A stretch of DNA of 61,586 nucleotides from WJMT01 sp964456985 (GTDB lineage: Bacteria > Acidobacteriota > Aminicenantia > Aminicenantales > Aminicenantaceae). Position 1 is the stretch's first letter, and every line of letters begins with the position of its first letter. The translations under genes and the position numbers were made by a program. The notes under the pieces are model-generated. The model had not been told where the DNA came from. It ran no database searches and saw nothing but the letters and a program-made list of their open reading frames with translations. Positions 27,628 through 35,476 of the stretch are shown here, one piece after another. The stretch lies in contig CAYWDH010000013.1 of the NCBI GenBank assembly GCA_964456985.1, forward strand, positions 1 through 61,586, read 5' to 3'.

Positions 27628-28883
27628 TGGTTTTCTCCTTTTAATCTCTGACCTACGGACTTTTCAAGTGAAGCTAGCGCCACTCCATAATTATAAAGGG
27701 CATCCGCATAAGATGTCCTGGCCTGGATTAAAGTCCGGCGGGATTCGATCAATTCAATCCCTCCGATTTCTCCTTCCTGATAACTGAAGAGAAACATATT
27801 GTAGGCTTCTTCAGCCTGGGTTAATATCTCTTCTTCGAACAGCTTTATCTGATCGCTCGCAAACTCGGCATTCATATACGATTCTTCGACTTCAAGGGCA
27901 ATAGTGTTCTTTGCATGCTCGAATTCGCTGTTTAAAGAATTGACATTGGCTTGAGCCTCTGCTATCTGGCCCTTGGCAGGCTGCCAAAAGAAAAGAGGAA
28001 TGGGAAAGGATAAAGTAATATCCCACCACTGGCCTTCGCCTTGGACTTTATGTCTGTTCACTCCCAGATCAAAATCCGGCAGATAACTCATTATAGCTTG
28101 TTTTTTTTGAAGATTTTGACCTTCTATGGCGTGTTTTATGCTTTTGATTTCAGGACGGAAAGACAGAGCTTGTTTTTTCAGGGTTTCCAGATCCAGAGCA
28201 AGAGGCTCTTTAATAAAATCGCCTTTTATTTCAAGAGGAGCGTATTTCTTTCTCGCCATGAGGTAGTTCAGCCGGGCTTTGGCTAATCTGACCTCATTGG
28301 AAGTTCTTCTTAACTCATTGGCTGCTTTGGCTGCCTCGACGCTGGCTCTAAGCACTTCGACTCTCGCCACATCACCGGCGTCAAATTTGAGTTTTGTTTT
28401 CTCAAGAAAGTCATTAGACAGCTCCAGGTTCTGCTCGATGTACTGGAATGTTTTCTGCGCCAGAAGAAGGGCGTAGAAGGCTTCTTTAACCTGAAACGTG
28501 ATGTCGAGTTTCAAAAGCTCTATTTCTTCATAAATCTGGGCTGATTCTTTTGATGCGATCTTACCTCTCAAAGGTCTTTTTCCAGGGAATTCTATGGATT
28601 CACTGACACCGAAATACCATTCCCCTGTGTTTTTAAAGTCAAAAAAATGAGGCTGAAGGTCTGAATCCCAGTCAATAGAGGGTTGAGGGATCGCTTTAGC
28701 CTGATTGACTCTGGCTAAAGAGGCTTGATACTGCTGGTAAGAGGATAACACAAGCGGATTGTTTACCACAGCCATATTGATGCACTGTTCTAGGGTAAGT
28801 GGTGGGTCGTTCGCCTCTTTTCCATAAATGCCTGATATGAAGATAGCGCTCAAAAGAAACAGGATGCAAGATTTTTTAATCAT
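27624..28883 (-). CDS. TolC-family outer-membrane efflux protein
   Basis: A 419-residue outer-membrane factor. After a signal peptide (residues ~1-22, ending ISGIYGK), the protein shows the duplicated TolC repeat: LTLEQCINMAVVNNPLVLSSYQQYQ begins the first, and the second half has QANVNSLNSEFEHAKNTIALEVEESY. Long amphipathic helices predominate. It forms the channel part of the tripartite pump with the next two genes; its stop overlaps the adaptor start by 4 bp. The ATG at 28883 is preferred over a GTG at 28892 for spacing to GAGGAGG. Confidence 0.92.
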   Translation of the reverse strand: MIKKSCILFLLSAIFISGIYGKEANDPPLTLEQCINMAVVNNPLVLSSYQQYQASLARVNQAKAIPQPSIDWDSDLQPHFFDFKNTGEWYFGVSESIEFPGKRPLRGKIASKESAQIYEEIELLKLDITFQVKEAFYALLLAQKTFQYIEQNLELSNDFLEKTKLKFDAGDVARVEVLRASVEAAKAANELRRTSNEVRLAKARLNYLMARKKYAPLEIKGDFIKEPLALDLETLKKQALSFRPEIKSIKHAIEGQNLQKKQAIMSYLPDFDLGVNRHKVQGEGQWWDITLSFPIPLFFWQPAKGQIAEAQANVNSLNSEFEHAKNTIALEVEESYMNAEFASDQIKLFEEEILTQAEEAYNMFLFSYQEGEIGGIELIESRRTLIQARTSYADALYNYGVALASLEKSVGQRLKGENQ

Positions 28884-28937
28884 GGACAGCACCTCCTCAA
28901 AGAGTTGAATAAAATTTTTAAAACTGTGATCAAAGTT

Positions 28938-29225
28938 TTAAACAAAGGAAGTGTTAGGCGGTGATCGTGAGGATGGTTTGATATATATCAGATTATGATA
29001 AGGAATGATTGTACGTGATATGAGAATTTCTATAAGTGATAGTTCCGGATGGTGATAAAAATCTATCTGGGCGGTCATAAAAATGGAGTTTTGAAAATGG
29101 CACGCAGGGCAATCCTTTGATTCCTGAGGCGTCTTTTCCGTATGGAAGAAGTTTATTCCAAGAGTCAAGACAAAAAACACAAGCAGAGAAGAAAAGACAA
29201 TAAGGTTTTTCTTTTTAATGATCAT
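28938..29225 (-). CDS. small Cys/His protein with one TM, unknown
   Basis: A 95-residue protein not assigned. Residues 5-27 form a hydrophobic membrane span or uncleaved signal; the rest is periplasmic and contains CPACHFQ followed by a HH pair and an H near the end. The pattern resembles small DUF2946-like proteins that accompany metal efflux genes, but similarity is by pattern only. It sits between btuB (52 bp away) and the TolC-type gene (54 bp away) on the same strand, so it belongs to the riboswitch-headed operon. A metal-binding or metal-delivery role is inference. Confidence 0.5.
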   Translation of the reverse strand: MIIKKKNLIVFSSLLVFFVLTLGINFFHTEKTPQESKDCPACHFQNSIFMTAQIDFYHHPELSLIEILISRTIIPYHNLIYIKPSSRSPPNTSFV

Positions 29226-29277
29226 GCCTATTTTCCATATAGGCTACTTAAAAACCGCTTCAGAGTCAATCAGAAAA

Positions 29278-31233
29278 TTAAAAGTCCAGCTTCACCCCTC
29301 CATACAAAGAAAATCCTGGGGCCGCATATCCTTTTATGTATTCGTAATCTGTATTTAAAATATTGTCACACCGCAGGAAGAACTCTGTATATTTGAATAA
29401 GTCAAAAGACACGGATGCATTGAAAAGAGTGTATTCCGGAAGAGCTACCCGTGTGGTTTGGTAGTTTAAGTAGAAATTGTCCTCTCTTTCTCCCACATAT
29501 AGAATGGATATAGTCATGTGAGTTCTTTTCAGGCCATCATACCCTATTCTCATGGATGCTTTATGCTCAGGCCTTCGAAGAAGAGCTTCTTGGGTGCTCT
29601 CATCAACGGCTTTACACCATGTGTAGGAGGCTGAAAAGGTCATATCCTTTACAGGAATAGAATGCACTATAAGTTCTGTTCCTTTGGATGAAGCTCTTCC
29701 GATGTTGATATAACCTTTGGTGTAGTCATAATCGATGAGGTCCTTAAAATGGTTCATGAAATAATTAGCTTTGATAAGAAGTTTTCCCCCGAACAGTTCC
29801 TGTTCAATCCCCGCATCCCATCCCAGGGTCTTTTCAGGCTGAAGCTCAATATTTCCAATCGGTCCATAGAAAGTCGCAGGCGCGAAAAGCTGATAAAGGG
29901 AGGGCGCTTTGAATCCTGTGCCCAAAGTAGCCTTGAGTTTTGTGCCCGTGCTTTTAAGAATATAAAGAGGGGCTATTTGATAGGTCAAAGAATTTCCCGT
30001 TGTGCTGTGGTTGTCAAACCGGGCTCCTACGGATGTCATAAAGCTGTCATCTAGATTGATCTGGTCCTGTGCATAGATTCCGACATTAGAGGCGGTTTTT
30101 TCGGGAAACTCACTCTCATATGGGCCGTAAAGACTCTGTGATTCATAAAAAGAACTTCCGTATTCACTATAGAACTCGAGCCCGAAAATCAGGGTATTGG
30201 ATCTATGAAGGAAGAGATTGTTTTGGAAGTCGATTTTAAAGATGTGGCTTTTGTATTCTGACTCATCAGAGGAATAAGGGTGATCTGCATCTGTGGGATT
30301 GTTGTATTTTCTTAGGGAATCAGCATAAGAGACATCGATTTTTGTCTCCCAGCGGTTTTTCATGAAAAGGCCCCGGAAACCCCCTTTCAGAAAAATGAGG
30401 TCATAATCACTGGTGTTGTTGGGATCATCTCCGTAATCTCCGCCGCTGTTATCGATATCCGTTTTGGCTTCTATTCTTCTCAGGGATAAGTGAAGGCCCA
30501 TGTTTTCCTGAATCTGGAGACCCAGTTTCCCGGAAAAAGTGGTATTCTGGTATCCGTCTTTCTCAGTGTTCCCCTCATAACGGCTGCTGGCTGCGGAAAA
30601 TCCGTTTGTTTTAAAATAGGAAGTTCCCAGTGAATAGGATAATTTCTCAGTGCTGCCAGAAATCTCTCCTTTTCCCTGTAGAGTATCATAGGTTCCTCCC
30701 ATGGAGCTGAGATGGAAATGCGGTTTCCCCTGTTCCTGCCTTGTTATGATATGGATCACTCCGGCCATGGCATCAGAGCCGTATAAGGTACTCTGGGGAC
30801 CTCTGATGATCTCAATCCGGTCTATGTTTTCTACGAACAGGTGGCTGAAATCAAAGGAGCGGTTCGGATCCATTGGGTCATTGAGCTCTGTTCCATCCAG
30901 CATTATTTTCGTGTGAGAGGCATTGGCCCCTCTGATAAAGAGGGAGGCAGTTTGGCCTGGTGCGCCGCTCTGGATCGTATTCAATCCAGCAATTTCCCGT
31001 AGGGCCTCATAGAGGGTGTTTAGTTTGAATTTTTCCAGTTCCTCGCCGGTTATAACAGTGGTTGAGGCAGCGACTTTTTGAGTTGATTTTTCGATACGGT
31101 TGGCTGTGACAGTGATTTTATACTCCAATTTTTGCTGGTCCTCTTCTGTGGCATTCTGGGACTTTTGATCCGGAAAAGCCCATAAAGCAAAAATGAGAAC
31201 GGTAATGGATAAAATAAGAGATTTTTTGATCAT
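29278..31233 (-). CDS. btuB: BtuB-type TonB-dependent corrinoid receptor
   Basis: A 651-residue outer-membrane receptor that takes up cobalamin or related corrinoids using TonB energy. A signal peptide (residues 1-22) is followed by a TonB-box-like ITVTANR, then the plug domain with VITGEELEKFKLNTL, IRGANASHTKIMLDGTELND and VENIDRIEIIRGPQSTLYGS, and a ~480-residue beta-barrel ending in an aromatic residue (GVKLDF). The cobalamin riboswitch upstream gives the substrate class. AGGAGG lies just before the ATG and is the target of the riboswitch's masking sequence. First gene of the btuB-Cys/His protein-RND operon. Confidence 0.93.
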   Translation of the reverse strand: MIKKSLILSITVLIFALWAFPDQKSQNATEEDQQKLEYKITVTANRIEKSTQKVAASTTVITGEELEKFKLNTLYEALREIAGLNTIQSGAPGQTASLFIRGANASHTKIMLDGTELNDPMDPNRSFDFSHLFVENIDRIEIIRGPQSTLYGSDAMAGVIHIITRQEQGKPHFHLSSMGGTYDTLQGKGEISGSTEKLSYSLGTSYFKTNGFSAASSRYEGNTEKDGYQNTTFSGKLGLQIQENMGLHLSLRRIEAKTDIDNSGGDYGDDPNNTSDYDLIFLKGGFRGLFMKNRWETKIDVSYADSLRKYNNPTDADHPYSSDESEYKSHIFKIDFQNNLFLHRSNTLIFGLEFYSEYGSSFYESQSLYGPYESEFPEKTASNVGIYAQDQINLDDSFMTSVGARFDNHSTTGNSLTYQIAPLYILKSTGTKLKATLGTGFKAPSLYQLFAPATFYGPIGNIELQPEKTLGWDAGIEQELFGGKLLIKANYFMNHFKDLIDYDYTKGYINIGRASSKGTELIVHSIPVKDMTFSASYTWCKAVDESTQEALLRRPEHKASMRIGYDGLKRTHMTISILYVGEREDNFYLNYQTTRVALPEYTLFNASVSFDLFKYTEFFLRCDNILNTDYEYIKGYAAPGFSLYGGVKLDF

Positions 31234-31240
31234 TCCTTTT

Positions 31241-31315
31241 CCTCCTTCCGCTCATAAAAAAGCGGCTGATATGATCTAGGAGGAAAGTTTTGGTGGGTCA
31301 GAACCACCCAAACTT
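31241..31315 (-). promoter_or_regulatory. riboswitch expression platform (SD masking)
   Basis: Reading the minus strand: a 12-bp hairpin with one mismatch (31285-31315) whose loop carries GACC, able to kiss the GGUC of the aptamer's L5; then an anti-SD UUUCCUCCU (31278-31286) complementary over nine bases to the ribosome site AGGAGGAAA (31238-31246); between these a small CCGCU/AGCGG hairpin. No U-tract follows, so control is probably at translation rather than termination. Confidence 0.7.
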
Positions 31316-31331
31316 CCACCCGAAGATGGGT

Positions 31332-31484
31332 TTTTAAGACCCAATGAGGTATCCTGACTTGCGGTTCCTGCTGTCCAACGCCTTCCCACCCTTAAGGGCA
31401 GTGGCTGTTTGCGGACCTAATACCGCTTACAGTAGCGGGGGCTGTGTCCGATTTTCACGAACTTCCCTCTTTTCAGGTCTAAAA
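31332..31484 (-). ncRNA. cobalamin (B12) riboswitch aptamer
   Basis: The minus strand carries the conserved core in order: a GTGAAAATCGGACACAGCC box, CCCCGCTACTGTAAGCGG, CCACTG, GGGAAGGC and AAGTCAGGATACC. P1 is formed by TTTTAGACC at the 5' end and GGTCTTAAAA at the 3' end. It binds adenosylcobalamin or another corrinoid and lowers expression of the downstream btuB operon. The only departure from the usual core is AAATCGGAC for AAATCCGAC. Confidence 0.96.
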
Positions 31485-31503
31485 CCGAAAATCTCAAAAA
31501 TCT

Positions 31504-31532
31504 ATATTTTCATATTTTTTTAGGCTTGTCAA
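31504..31532 (-). promoter_or_regulatory. candidate btuB promoter inside end of radical-SAM gene
   Basis: On the minus strand TTGACA (31527-31532), 17-bp spacer, AAATAT (31504-31509), about 20 bp before the riboswitch. It would let btuB be transcribed apart from the upstream btuFDC-radical-SAM operon. The -10 is weak. Confidence 0.4.
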
Positions 31533-32523
31533 ATTTTCTTTTTTTGATAAGGATTTCGTACTTTTTCCCCTGCCAGGTATCCCTGGCTTCCAGTTCCTTT
31601 TCGATCTCCTGGATAACGTCTGACTTGTTTTTGAGCCATTCAGGTGCGATCAAGAGATCCGTATGGGCCTCGCTCACCAGTCTTTGTATGATCACATCCG
31701 GAGAAAGGTGCTCAAGAAAATGAACAGCCGCCTGAACATACTGTTTTCTTGAAAGAAGAGGGACTTTTCCCTTTCTGTATTCTGTTTCCAGCTGGGAGTT
31801 TCTGGCCACATAGAGCATGTGGAGTTTGGCTGCCTGGATGCCCAGTTCGGAGATAGTCCGGGCCGTCTCTGCCATATCTTCAAGACTTTCGCCTGGAAGC
31901 CCCAATATAAAATGAGCGCACACATTTATGCAGCGGTTTCTCAGAGACAAAAGAGCATCCTTTGTTTCAGACAAGCCATGCCCCCGGTTCATGTATTCAA
32001 GGCTTTTTTTATGAACAGACTGGACTCCTAATTCGATCCATGTAAAGTATTTTTCAGAATAACCTTCGATCATATCAAGAATGTCTTTGTTCAGACAGTC
32101 CGGCCGGGTGGCTATGGAGAGTCCTATCACATCCGAGTGCTTGACCGCTTCCTCATAGAGCTTTTTCAGCTTTTCCAGGGGACCGTATGTGTTTGTAAAG
32201 GTCTGGAAATAAGCGATGAATTTATCGGCTTTATATTTTCTTCTCAATCCCTCTATGCCGGAGGAAATTTGTCCGGATATGGATTCAGGTCGGCTTCCGG
32301 CTTTTCGCCCTGAACCACCGGAAGGGTCACAAAAAATACAGCCCTGGGTACTGAGGCTGCCGTCCCTGTTGGGGCAGCTCAGCCCTGCATCCAGAGAGAT
32401 CTTATAGACCCGGCAGCCAAAGAGATTCTTAAGATAAGGGCTGAATTTGCGGTATCTGAGATCTTCCGGGAACATGATTTTATTAAAGGGGATTTTTGAT
32501 GAATTGTCAAAGATCCTGGTCAT
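31510..32523 (-). CDS. TIGR01212-family (YhcC-like) radical SAM protein
   Basis: A 337-residue radical SAM enzyme of the YhcC/TIGR01212 group, whose reaction is unknown. The 4Fe-4S site is CPNRDGSLSTQGCIFC, with the long CX10CX2C spacing of this group rather than CX3CX2C; then GLSIATRPDCLN, IELGVQSVH and ILGLPGES, typical radical-SAM barrel segments. A C-terminal tail is Lys-rich. Its ATG directly abuts the btuC stop (TGA-ATG), giving strong coupling to the importer genes, while the btuB riboswitch begins just after its stop. The placement suggests a link with corrinoid or metal use, but this is inference. Confidence 0.88.
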   Translation of the reverse strand: MTRIFDNSSKIPFNKIMFPEDLRYRKFSPYLKNLFGCRVYKISLDAGLSCPNRDGSLSTQGCIFCDPSGGSGRKAGSRPESISGQISSGIEGLRRKYKADKFIAYFQTFTNTYGPLEKLKKLYEEAVKHSDVIGLSIATRPDCLNKDILDMIEGYSEKYFTWIELGVQSVHKKSLEYMNRGHGLSETKDALLSLRNRCINVCAHFILGLPGESLEDMAETARTISELGIQAAKLHMLYVARNSQLETEYRKGKVPLLSRKQYVQAAVHFLEHLSPDVIIQRLVSEAHTDLLIAPEWLKNKSDVIQEIEKELEARDTWQGKKYEILIKKRKFDKPKKI

Positions 32524-33519
32524 TCATAAACTATGTATGCGGCGGGAGACCAGGAGACGGATAAAAAGAGGCCCTCCGATCACAGCGGTGATGATTCCGA
32601 CGGGGAGCTCTGTAGGCGCAATGATGGTCCGCGCTGCTGCGTCACACAAAGCCAGAGAAGCTCCGCCCAGGAAAAAAGAGCATGGAAGAACAACTCGCTG
32701 ATCTAGCCCGCTGATGCGCCTCACAGCATGGGGGACGATAAGCCCCACAAAGCTGATGGGTCCTACAATGGAGACAACAGAAGCAGCCGCAAGTCCTCCT
32801 CCTATGAATACGTTTCTTCGGACCGTTTTGATATCCACTCCGTGTCCCATGGCCATTTCATCATTCAGGGCCATGTGGTTGAGTTCCTTGGAATGATAGA
32901 ATAGAACCACTATGGCCGGGAGGAGAAGAGGTGATAAGGAAAAAAGGCTCTGGTATCCAATAATATCGATTCCTCCCATCATCCAGTGCTGGAATACAAC
33001 CAGGGAATGAGGGTCTGAAAAGTAAGTCAGCAGAAGGATGGCACCGCTGCAGATGATGCTTATGGTGACTCCGGCAAGAAGAAGGGTATATATGGAGATA
33101 CCTTCCGGCCGGTTAGACAGGGTATAGATAAGAAAAAGGCATAATCCGGCTCCAAGGGCAGCAAAAAGCTGTACAGAGCTGAACGGACCCCATCTCAGCC
33201 AAAGGAAAGGGTATAAGATGGTGATGAAGGCTCCTAAAGAGGAACTTCCGCTGATACCGAGAGTGAACGGCTCGACCAGAGGATTGCGGAAAAGGACCTG
33301 AAAGGCCGCACCGGTCAAAGAAAGAGCTCCTCCGGCAATAAGGGCCAGCAGTACTCTTGGGATTCTCTGCAGCCAGAAGATCTCTTTGGCAGGGGATAAG
33401 ATGCCTGCATTGGCACTGAACACTTCAGCGGGGGTAATGGATTCAGATCCTATCCATGGAGATATCACAGCCACAGCACAAAACAGCAAGGCATAGATAA
33501 TGATTGTCTTTTTATTCAT
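32524..33519 (-). CDS. btuC: BtuC/FecD-type ABC importer permease
   Basis: A 331-residue inner-membrane permease of the FecCD family that moves cobalamin, iron chelates or related metal complexes. It shows about 9-10 TM helices and family segments RIPRVLLALIAGGALSLTGAAFQ, NPLVEPFTLGISGSSSLGA and SFVGLIVPHAVRR near the ATPase-coupling helix. One nucleotide separates it from the ATPase gene and none from the radical-SAM gene. The nearby B12 riboswitch favours a corrinoid; the divergent nikR leaves nickel possible. Confidence 0.9.
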   Translation of the reverse strand: MNKKTIIIYALLFCAVAVISPWIGSESITPAEVFSANAGILSPAKEIFWLQRIPRVLLALIAGGALSLTGAAFQVLFRNPLVEPFTLGISGSSSLGAFITILYPFLWLRWGPFSSVQLFAALGAGLCLFLIYTLSNRPEGISIYTLLLAGVTISIICSGAILLLTYFSDPHSLVVFQHWMMGGIDIIGYQSLFSLSPLLLPAIVVLFYHSKELNHMALNDEMAMGHGVDIKTVRRNVFIGGGLAAASVVSIVGPISFVGLIVPHAVRRISGLDQRVVLPCSFFLGGASLALCDAAARTIIAPTELPVGIITAVIGGPLFIRLLVSRRIHSL

Positions 33520-33520
33520 T

Positions 33521-34303
33521 TTATTTTTTTAAGAAAAGCCTTGGCAGAAGATAAGGGTCATCTGTCTCAGGATGCCTGCCTAAAAGCACATCTTCCCCAT
33601 ACACATTTTTTATAGTTTTCTCTGATATCACATTTTCCGGTTTTCCTATGGAAAGAAGTTCTCCGTTTGAAAGAAAAACAAGCTTTTGGCAGAACAAAGA
33701 AGCAAAGTTCACATCATGGGTGACCACAGCTACGCCCATTCCCTGCTTAGCGAGGCGACGAAGAAGATGAAAGAACTGAACCTGTCTATGGATATCCAGG
33801 GAGCTTGTGGGCTCATCCAACAAAAGGATGCCAGGACTTTGCGCCAGCACCGAGGCAAGAAACGCTCTTTTTTTCTCTCCCCCAGAAAGCTGGGAGAGCC
33901 TTCTTTCTGACATGCTTTCCATGTCTGTGGATTCGAGAGAGTCCCTGACTCTCTTCAGGTCTAAAGAGTCCAGGGCCCCGAATGTTCCTGTATAAGCGTA
34001 CCTTCCCATTCGGGCCAGCTCTTCCACTGTGTAATCGTATTCGCTTCCTGTTTCCTGCGGTAAATAACCTATTTTTTTAGCAATTTCTTTGCGTTTGAGT
34101 CTATTTATTTTTTTTCCGGAAAGCCGCACGGTTCCTTCTAAAGGCTTTATAATACCGGCTGCGATCCGAAGAAGTGTGCTTTTCCCGGATCCGTTAGGTC
34201 CTATGATGCCCAGTATTTCTGAAGTTTGAATAGAAAGATCAGGGATATCGAGCTTCCACTCTGAGCCGGGGAACCGGTGAAGGATGTTATGGAGCTCAAT
34301 CAT
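33521..34303 (-). CDS. btuD: BtuD/FepC-type ABC importer ATPase
   Basis: A 260-residue ATP-binding subunit with Walker A GPNGSGKST, signature LSGGEKKRAFLASVLAQ, Walker B ILLLDEP and H-loop VTHD. It energises the FecCD-type permease encoded next. The ATG lies 8 bp inside the end of btuF (ATGATTGA overlap). Overall sequence is that of the Fe3+-siderophore/cobalamin ATPase group; substrate choice lies with the binding protein. Confidence 0.92.
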   Translation of the reverse strand: MIELHNILHRFPGSEWKLDIPDLSIQTSEILGIIGPNGSGKSTLLRIAAGIIKPLEGTVRLSGKKINRLKRKEIAKKIGYLPQETGSEYDYTVEELARMGRYAYTGTFGALDSLDLKRVRDSLESTDMESMSERRLSQLSGGEKKRAFLASVLAQSPGILLLDEPTSSLDIHRQVQFFHLLRRLAKQGMGVAVVTHDVNFASLFCQKLVFLSNGELLSIGKPENVISEKTIKNVYGEDVLLGRHPETDDPYLLPRLFLKK

Positions 34304-35237
34304 TTTCGAACGTGACCTCAGGGTGTATGGTTTTTATGAATTTTTTAAGAATCAGGTGCACTCTTACTCCGGGGATCAAGAGATAATCATCTGTGAGAAA
34401 ATAAATGCGGCTGCTTTGAACAGCGGGAATTACAGCCAAGCGGTCCCAGTCTTTACGCAGGAGCTGCTGTTGGGTTAAATTCAGACCCTTGGCATAGATT
34501 TCTATGATGATATCAGGCTGGCGCATAATAAGTGATTCTTTGGAGATTCTCGGATAACGGTTCTTTAAATCAGCGAAGATATTAATGCCTCCGGACATTT
34601 CAATGATCTCATTAAGAAAGGTCCCTTTTCCCGTGGTCATCAGTCCCGTCAGATCACCAGGAGTATGGCTGAGACAGAGAAAAACCCTTTTTTTGGGCAG
34701 AGATTCGGCTTGAGAGGAAAGAGCGGATATTTCCCTTTTGATCCTTAGGCTAAGATCCTGGGCTTTACTAGCTGCTCCCAGGATGTCTCCCAGCTTGAGA
34801 ACAGCCCGTTCAATGTCCCTGATCTTCTCTATTTTTAAAGAAAGAAGGGGTATCTGCTGTTTTTCGCAGAGTTCAGCCAGGGATTCATGTTTTCCCTGGG
34901 TTATGATAAGATCCGGCCTTAATGCCGTAATGCGTTCTTTGCTGGGATTGATGAGCCCGCCGATGCTGGTTTTTTCTTTTGCCTCCGGAGGAAAAACAGT
35001 AAAGTGGCTGACACCAACCACGTTATCACCCAGGCCGAGAGAAAACACGATTTCTGTCACACTTGGAGCAGCACAGATGATTCTTTTGTATGCAGGAAAG
35101 GTATAAGAATTTGGGTGTATCGTATGAGCTTCATAAAAAAACAGGTTGTCCGCACAGAAAAGCAGGCATACAGGGAAGGTAAGAAGGAAAAAGGCAGGAA
35201 GTCGGTAAAATTTCTTTCTGGTTTTTCTTTTTGCCAC
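34296..35237 (-). CDS. btuF: BtuF-like periplasmic binding protein
   Basis: A 313-residue helical-backbone (type III) binding protein. A signal peptide spans residues ~10-30 (FFLLTFPVCLLFCAD). The mature part has KRIICAAPSVTEIVFSLGLG, VVGVSHFTVFPPEAKEK and RPDLIITQG, as in BtuF-type cobalamin-binding proteins, and a second lobe with LLRKDWDRLAVIPAVQSSRIY. The start is a GTG with a poor ribosome site; no better start is seen. It heads the btuFDC-radical-SAM operon. Given the divergent nikR, nickel or a nickel chelate is an alternative ligand to a corrinoid. Confidence 0.8.
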   Translation of the reverse strand: MAKRKTRKKFYRLPAFFLLTFPVCLLFCADNLFFYEAHTIHPNSYTFPAYKRIICAAPSVTEIVFSLGLGDNVVGVSHFTVFPPEAKEKTSIGGLINPSKERITALRPDLIITQGKHESLAELCEKQQIPLLSLKIEKIRDIERAVLKLGDILGAASKAQDLSLRIKREISALSSQAESLPKKRVFLCLSHTPGDLTGLMTTGKGTFLNEIIEMSGGINIFADLKNRYPRISKESLIMRQPDIIIEIYAKGLNLTQQQLLRKDWDRLAVIPAVQSSRIYFLTDDYLLIPGVRVHLILKKFIKTIHPEVTFEND

Positions 35238-35350
35238 TGATTTTCAAGGCACTCTCTTCTGCTCCATAACTATTTATAGAAAGCATAAAGTCTTGACATC
35301 TAAAGCGTAAAATATTTTTGCTTTTTTATGTGTTATTTGTCAAGTGAGAA

Positions 35351-35380
35351 AATTTTTCAAGTCATTATTCTTGAAAAATT
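35351..35380. promoter_or_regulatory. 30-bp palindrome between btuF and nikR, candidate NikR operator
   Basis: AATTTTTCAAG (35351-35361), 8-bp spacer, CTTGAAAAATT (35370-35380): perfect 11-bp arms. NikR, encoded 96 bp away, binds two half-sites separated by about 13-16 bp, and the outer parts of these arms fit such spacing, although the sequence is not the Escherichia coli or delta-proteobacterial consensus. Confidence 0.45.
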
Positions 35381-35423
35381 CTTATATATCGCAGAAAATT
35401 AAATAATAATGAACATCGTCGAT

Positions 35424-35441
35424 TTTTTTATGAATAGGTCA
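35424..35441 (+). repeat. 18-bp element, copy upstream of nikR
   Basis: TTTTTTATGAATAGGTCA, identical to 54487-54504 upstream of queF, with TCGTC shortly before it in both places. It lies 35 bp before the nikR start. May be a shared operator or leader element; purpose unknown. Confidence 0.5.
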
Positions 35442-35476
35442 GGTGTATTGTGTCAATGAAAATAAAAGGGAGCAAA

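Noticed and set aside
35330..35338. GTGTTAT as half of a delta-proteobacterial NikR site
   Set aside because: No matching ATAACAC half-site lies at the required 13-14 bp spacing on either side.
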